A stretch of 64,000 nucleotides of DNA from Cytobacillus luteolus (GTDB lineage Bacteria; Bacillota; Bacilli; Bacillales; Bacillaceae_L), in the NCBI RefSeq assembly GCF_017873715.1, contig NZ_JAGGKM010000008.1, forward strand, positions 47,436 to 111,435, read 5' to 3'. The notes under the pieces are model-generated. The model worked only from the letters and a program-made list of their open reading frames with translations. It ran no database searches and was not told the DNA's origin. Positions 63,068-64,000 of the stretch are shown here, piece after piece (the stretch's first letter is position 1; every line of letters begins with the position of its first letter). The position numbers and the translations under genes were made by a program.

Positions 63068-63664
63068 GTGAAAATAAGAAAACTTTTTAAAACAAAAACT
63101 TCCGTAGGTAGTGAAGAGGTCTCTAAAAAGTATGGTGGTTTAATAAAACAGCTTGACCTAGATAGTTTTTGGTCTTCACTAACTGAAGATGAAAGATCAT
63201 TTATAAGAAGAAGTTGTAAGCATTCATTTGGAATTACTTTTCCATTGTCTGAAGTCGATGCTCCAGAAAGTCAATTAAAAACAAGAAGAGATACGAGTTC
63301 CTTTTTAATAGGATGTGCTGCTTGGGCTATTGAAGGAAATAAATATGGACTTGCTGAGAAACTACTCCTTACTTCTATTGACCATGCTCAAGATATTACA
63401 TCAGTACACTCTGCTTACCACTGGCTAATTAAAATGCATGATCACCTAAGAGTGTCTAATATACAATCAACGAAAGACTGTATTGTCTTTTGTAAGTCTG
63501 ATATTGAAATCCTTCCACTTTTACAGAAAGAACTATATTCGAAGGGAAGAAGTGTACAAAGAGTTATATCAATTAATGTTCTACTTTCTATATATAAAGA
63601 ACTTGGTTTAAAAGAAGAGTTTAACGAGTTGTATGAACTTGGATCCTATTATGATGCTTTATAG
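63068..63664 (+). CDS. Hypothetical helical protein, 198 aa
   Basis: From a GTG at 63068 behind AAGAGGTG. It is cytosolic and mainly helical. The middle (FLIGCAAWAIEGNKYGLAEK, then HSAYHWLIKMHDHLR) and the end (VISINVLLSIYKELGLKEEF) look like degenerate TPR or helical-hairpin repeats. No family is recognised. The upstream GTG at 63059 overlaps the ribosome site. It is the last protein gene before the rRNA operon. Confidence 0.68.
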   Translation: MKIRKLFKTKTSVGSEEVSKKYGGLIKQLDLDSFWSSLTEDERSFIRRSCKHSFGITFPLSEVDAPESQLKTRRDTSSFLIGCAAWAIEGNKYGLAEKLLLTSIDHAQDITSVHSAYHWLIKMHDHLRVSNIQSTKDCIVFCKSDIEILPLLQKELYSKGRSVQRVISINVLLSIYKELGLKEEFNELYELGSYYDAL

Positions 63665-63755
63665 AAGAATTATTATTCTTCATATAATAATGAAACAGAG
63701 AGTTACTCTTAATGGGCTTAAGTAAATCTCTTTTTCATTTTTTTTATTTAAGGGG

Positions 63756-63784
63756 TTGAAATCATTTTTTATCCGTGATATATT
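63756..63784 (+). promoter_or_regulatory. rRNA operon promoter P1
   Basis: -35 TTGAAA (63756-63761), 17-base spacer, -10 TATATT (63779-63784). It lies about 94 bases upstream of a second promoter, the usual tandem layout of Bacillus rrn operons. Confidence 0.65.
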
Positions 63785-63849
63785 AGATTTCGTCGCCAAA
63801 GAGGAAAACAAATTGGTCGCACAAGCAAAAAACATTTCTTGAAAAGTTG

Positions 63850-63878
63850 TTGACATGAAAGATTGGAAATGTTATATT
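63850..63878 (+). promoter_or_regulatory. rRNA operon promoter P2
   Basis: -35 TTGACA (63850-63855), 17-base spacer, -10 TATATT (63873-63878). It is followed by the hairpin GTCGCTTCAGAGCGA (63885-63899) and the leader segment AAAGTTCTTTGAAAACTGAA, both typical of Bacillus rrn leaders. Confidence 0.85.
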
Positions 63879-63984
63879 GATAAAGTCGCTTCAGAGCGAT
63901 TGAACAAAAAAGTTCTTTGAAAACTGAACACAACACAAGCGTCAATGTTTGTTTTAAAAATTGTTTTAGCATGAGCTAATCAAC

Positions 63985-64000
63985 TCTATTGGAGAGTTTG
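63985..64000 (+). rRNA. rrs: 16S rRNA gene, first 16 bases only
   Basis: TCTATTGGAGAGTTTG matches the 5' end of Bacillus 16S rRNA (TTTATCGGAGAGTTTG) and continues beyond the window. The promoter pair and leader upstream support it. The exact 5' end is assigned by analogy. Confidence 0.88.

Noticed and set aside
1..64000. Prophage, insertion sequence or toxin-antitoxin island
   Set aside because: No transposase, integrase, phage structural gene or typical toxin-antitoxin pair is readable; gene order is mostly the conserved Bacillus backbone.

Overview
The window reads as chromosomal DNA of a low-GC, spore-forming Bacillaceae bacterium. The gene order matches two known Bacillus subtilis neighbourhoods: yutJ-yuzB-yutK-dapF-yutM-yumC-yumB-yuiABC-yuiD-pepA-yuiF-bioY-yuiH (1-17 kb) and yuxO-mrpGFEDCBA-yuxJ-kapD-kapB-patB-yugE-yugF-yugI-yuzA-yugJ-pgi-yugN-yugO-mstX (26-51 kb). 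The sporulation regulators KapB and KapD and the YuiC lytic transglycosylase point to a spore former. I see no prophage, transposase, CRISPR array or secretion island. Codon use and AT content look even throughout.

Layout. 1-17 kb holds flavin oxidoreductases (two type II NADH dehydrogenase-like proteins and a YumC ferredoxin-NADP reductase), nucleoside uptake, lysine/peptidoglycan synthesis (DapF), Fe-S assembly, the yui group and a BirA-controlled biotin transporter diverging from a molybdopterin enzyme. 17-26 kb is more species-specific: a DDAH-like hydrolase, a two-component system with a TauE/SafE exporter, small hypothetical genes, an SDR, a SIMPL protein and a sugar-dehydrogenase-like lipoprotein. 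26.8-32.5 kb is a complete, tightly overlapping seven-gene Mrp Na+/H+ antiporter operon. 33-45 kb holds kapB/kapD, a LysM-NlpC/P60 wall hydrolase, a sodium symporter, patB, and an ECF sigma gene followed by a large membrane protein that is probably its anti-sigma. 45-51 kb holds yugI, yuzA, yugJ, pgi, yugN and the K+ channel yugO with an mstX homologue. 51-58 kb holds a cold-shock gene, fnr with a perfect FNR box, YceI, DUF1540, EamA, a tRNA-Ala(GGC) gene and a PRC-barrel/YtxH/DUF2188 stress-type cluster. 58-64 kb holds an acyl-CoA synthetase, a second EamA exporter, a second ECF sigma gene and hypotheticals. The window ends at the first bases of a 16S rRNA gene, behind two tandem promoters.

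The least-explained content is intergenic. There are three phased repeat arrays: a 9-base box every 21 bp (14.4 kb), nine contiguous 52-bp units (39.5 kb), and two inverted pairs of 51-bp units (53.8-54.0 kb). There are also two dispersed copies of a GC-rich element whose stems covary. A gene-poor 800-bp interval (53.4-54.2 kb) contains a near-consensus promoter, the inverted 51-bp units and a perfect Fur-type palindrome. All assignments are from reading the sequence and recalled family knowledge; no database search was run.
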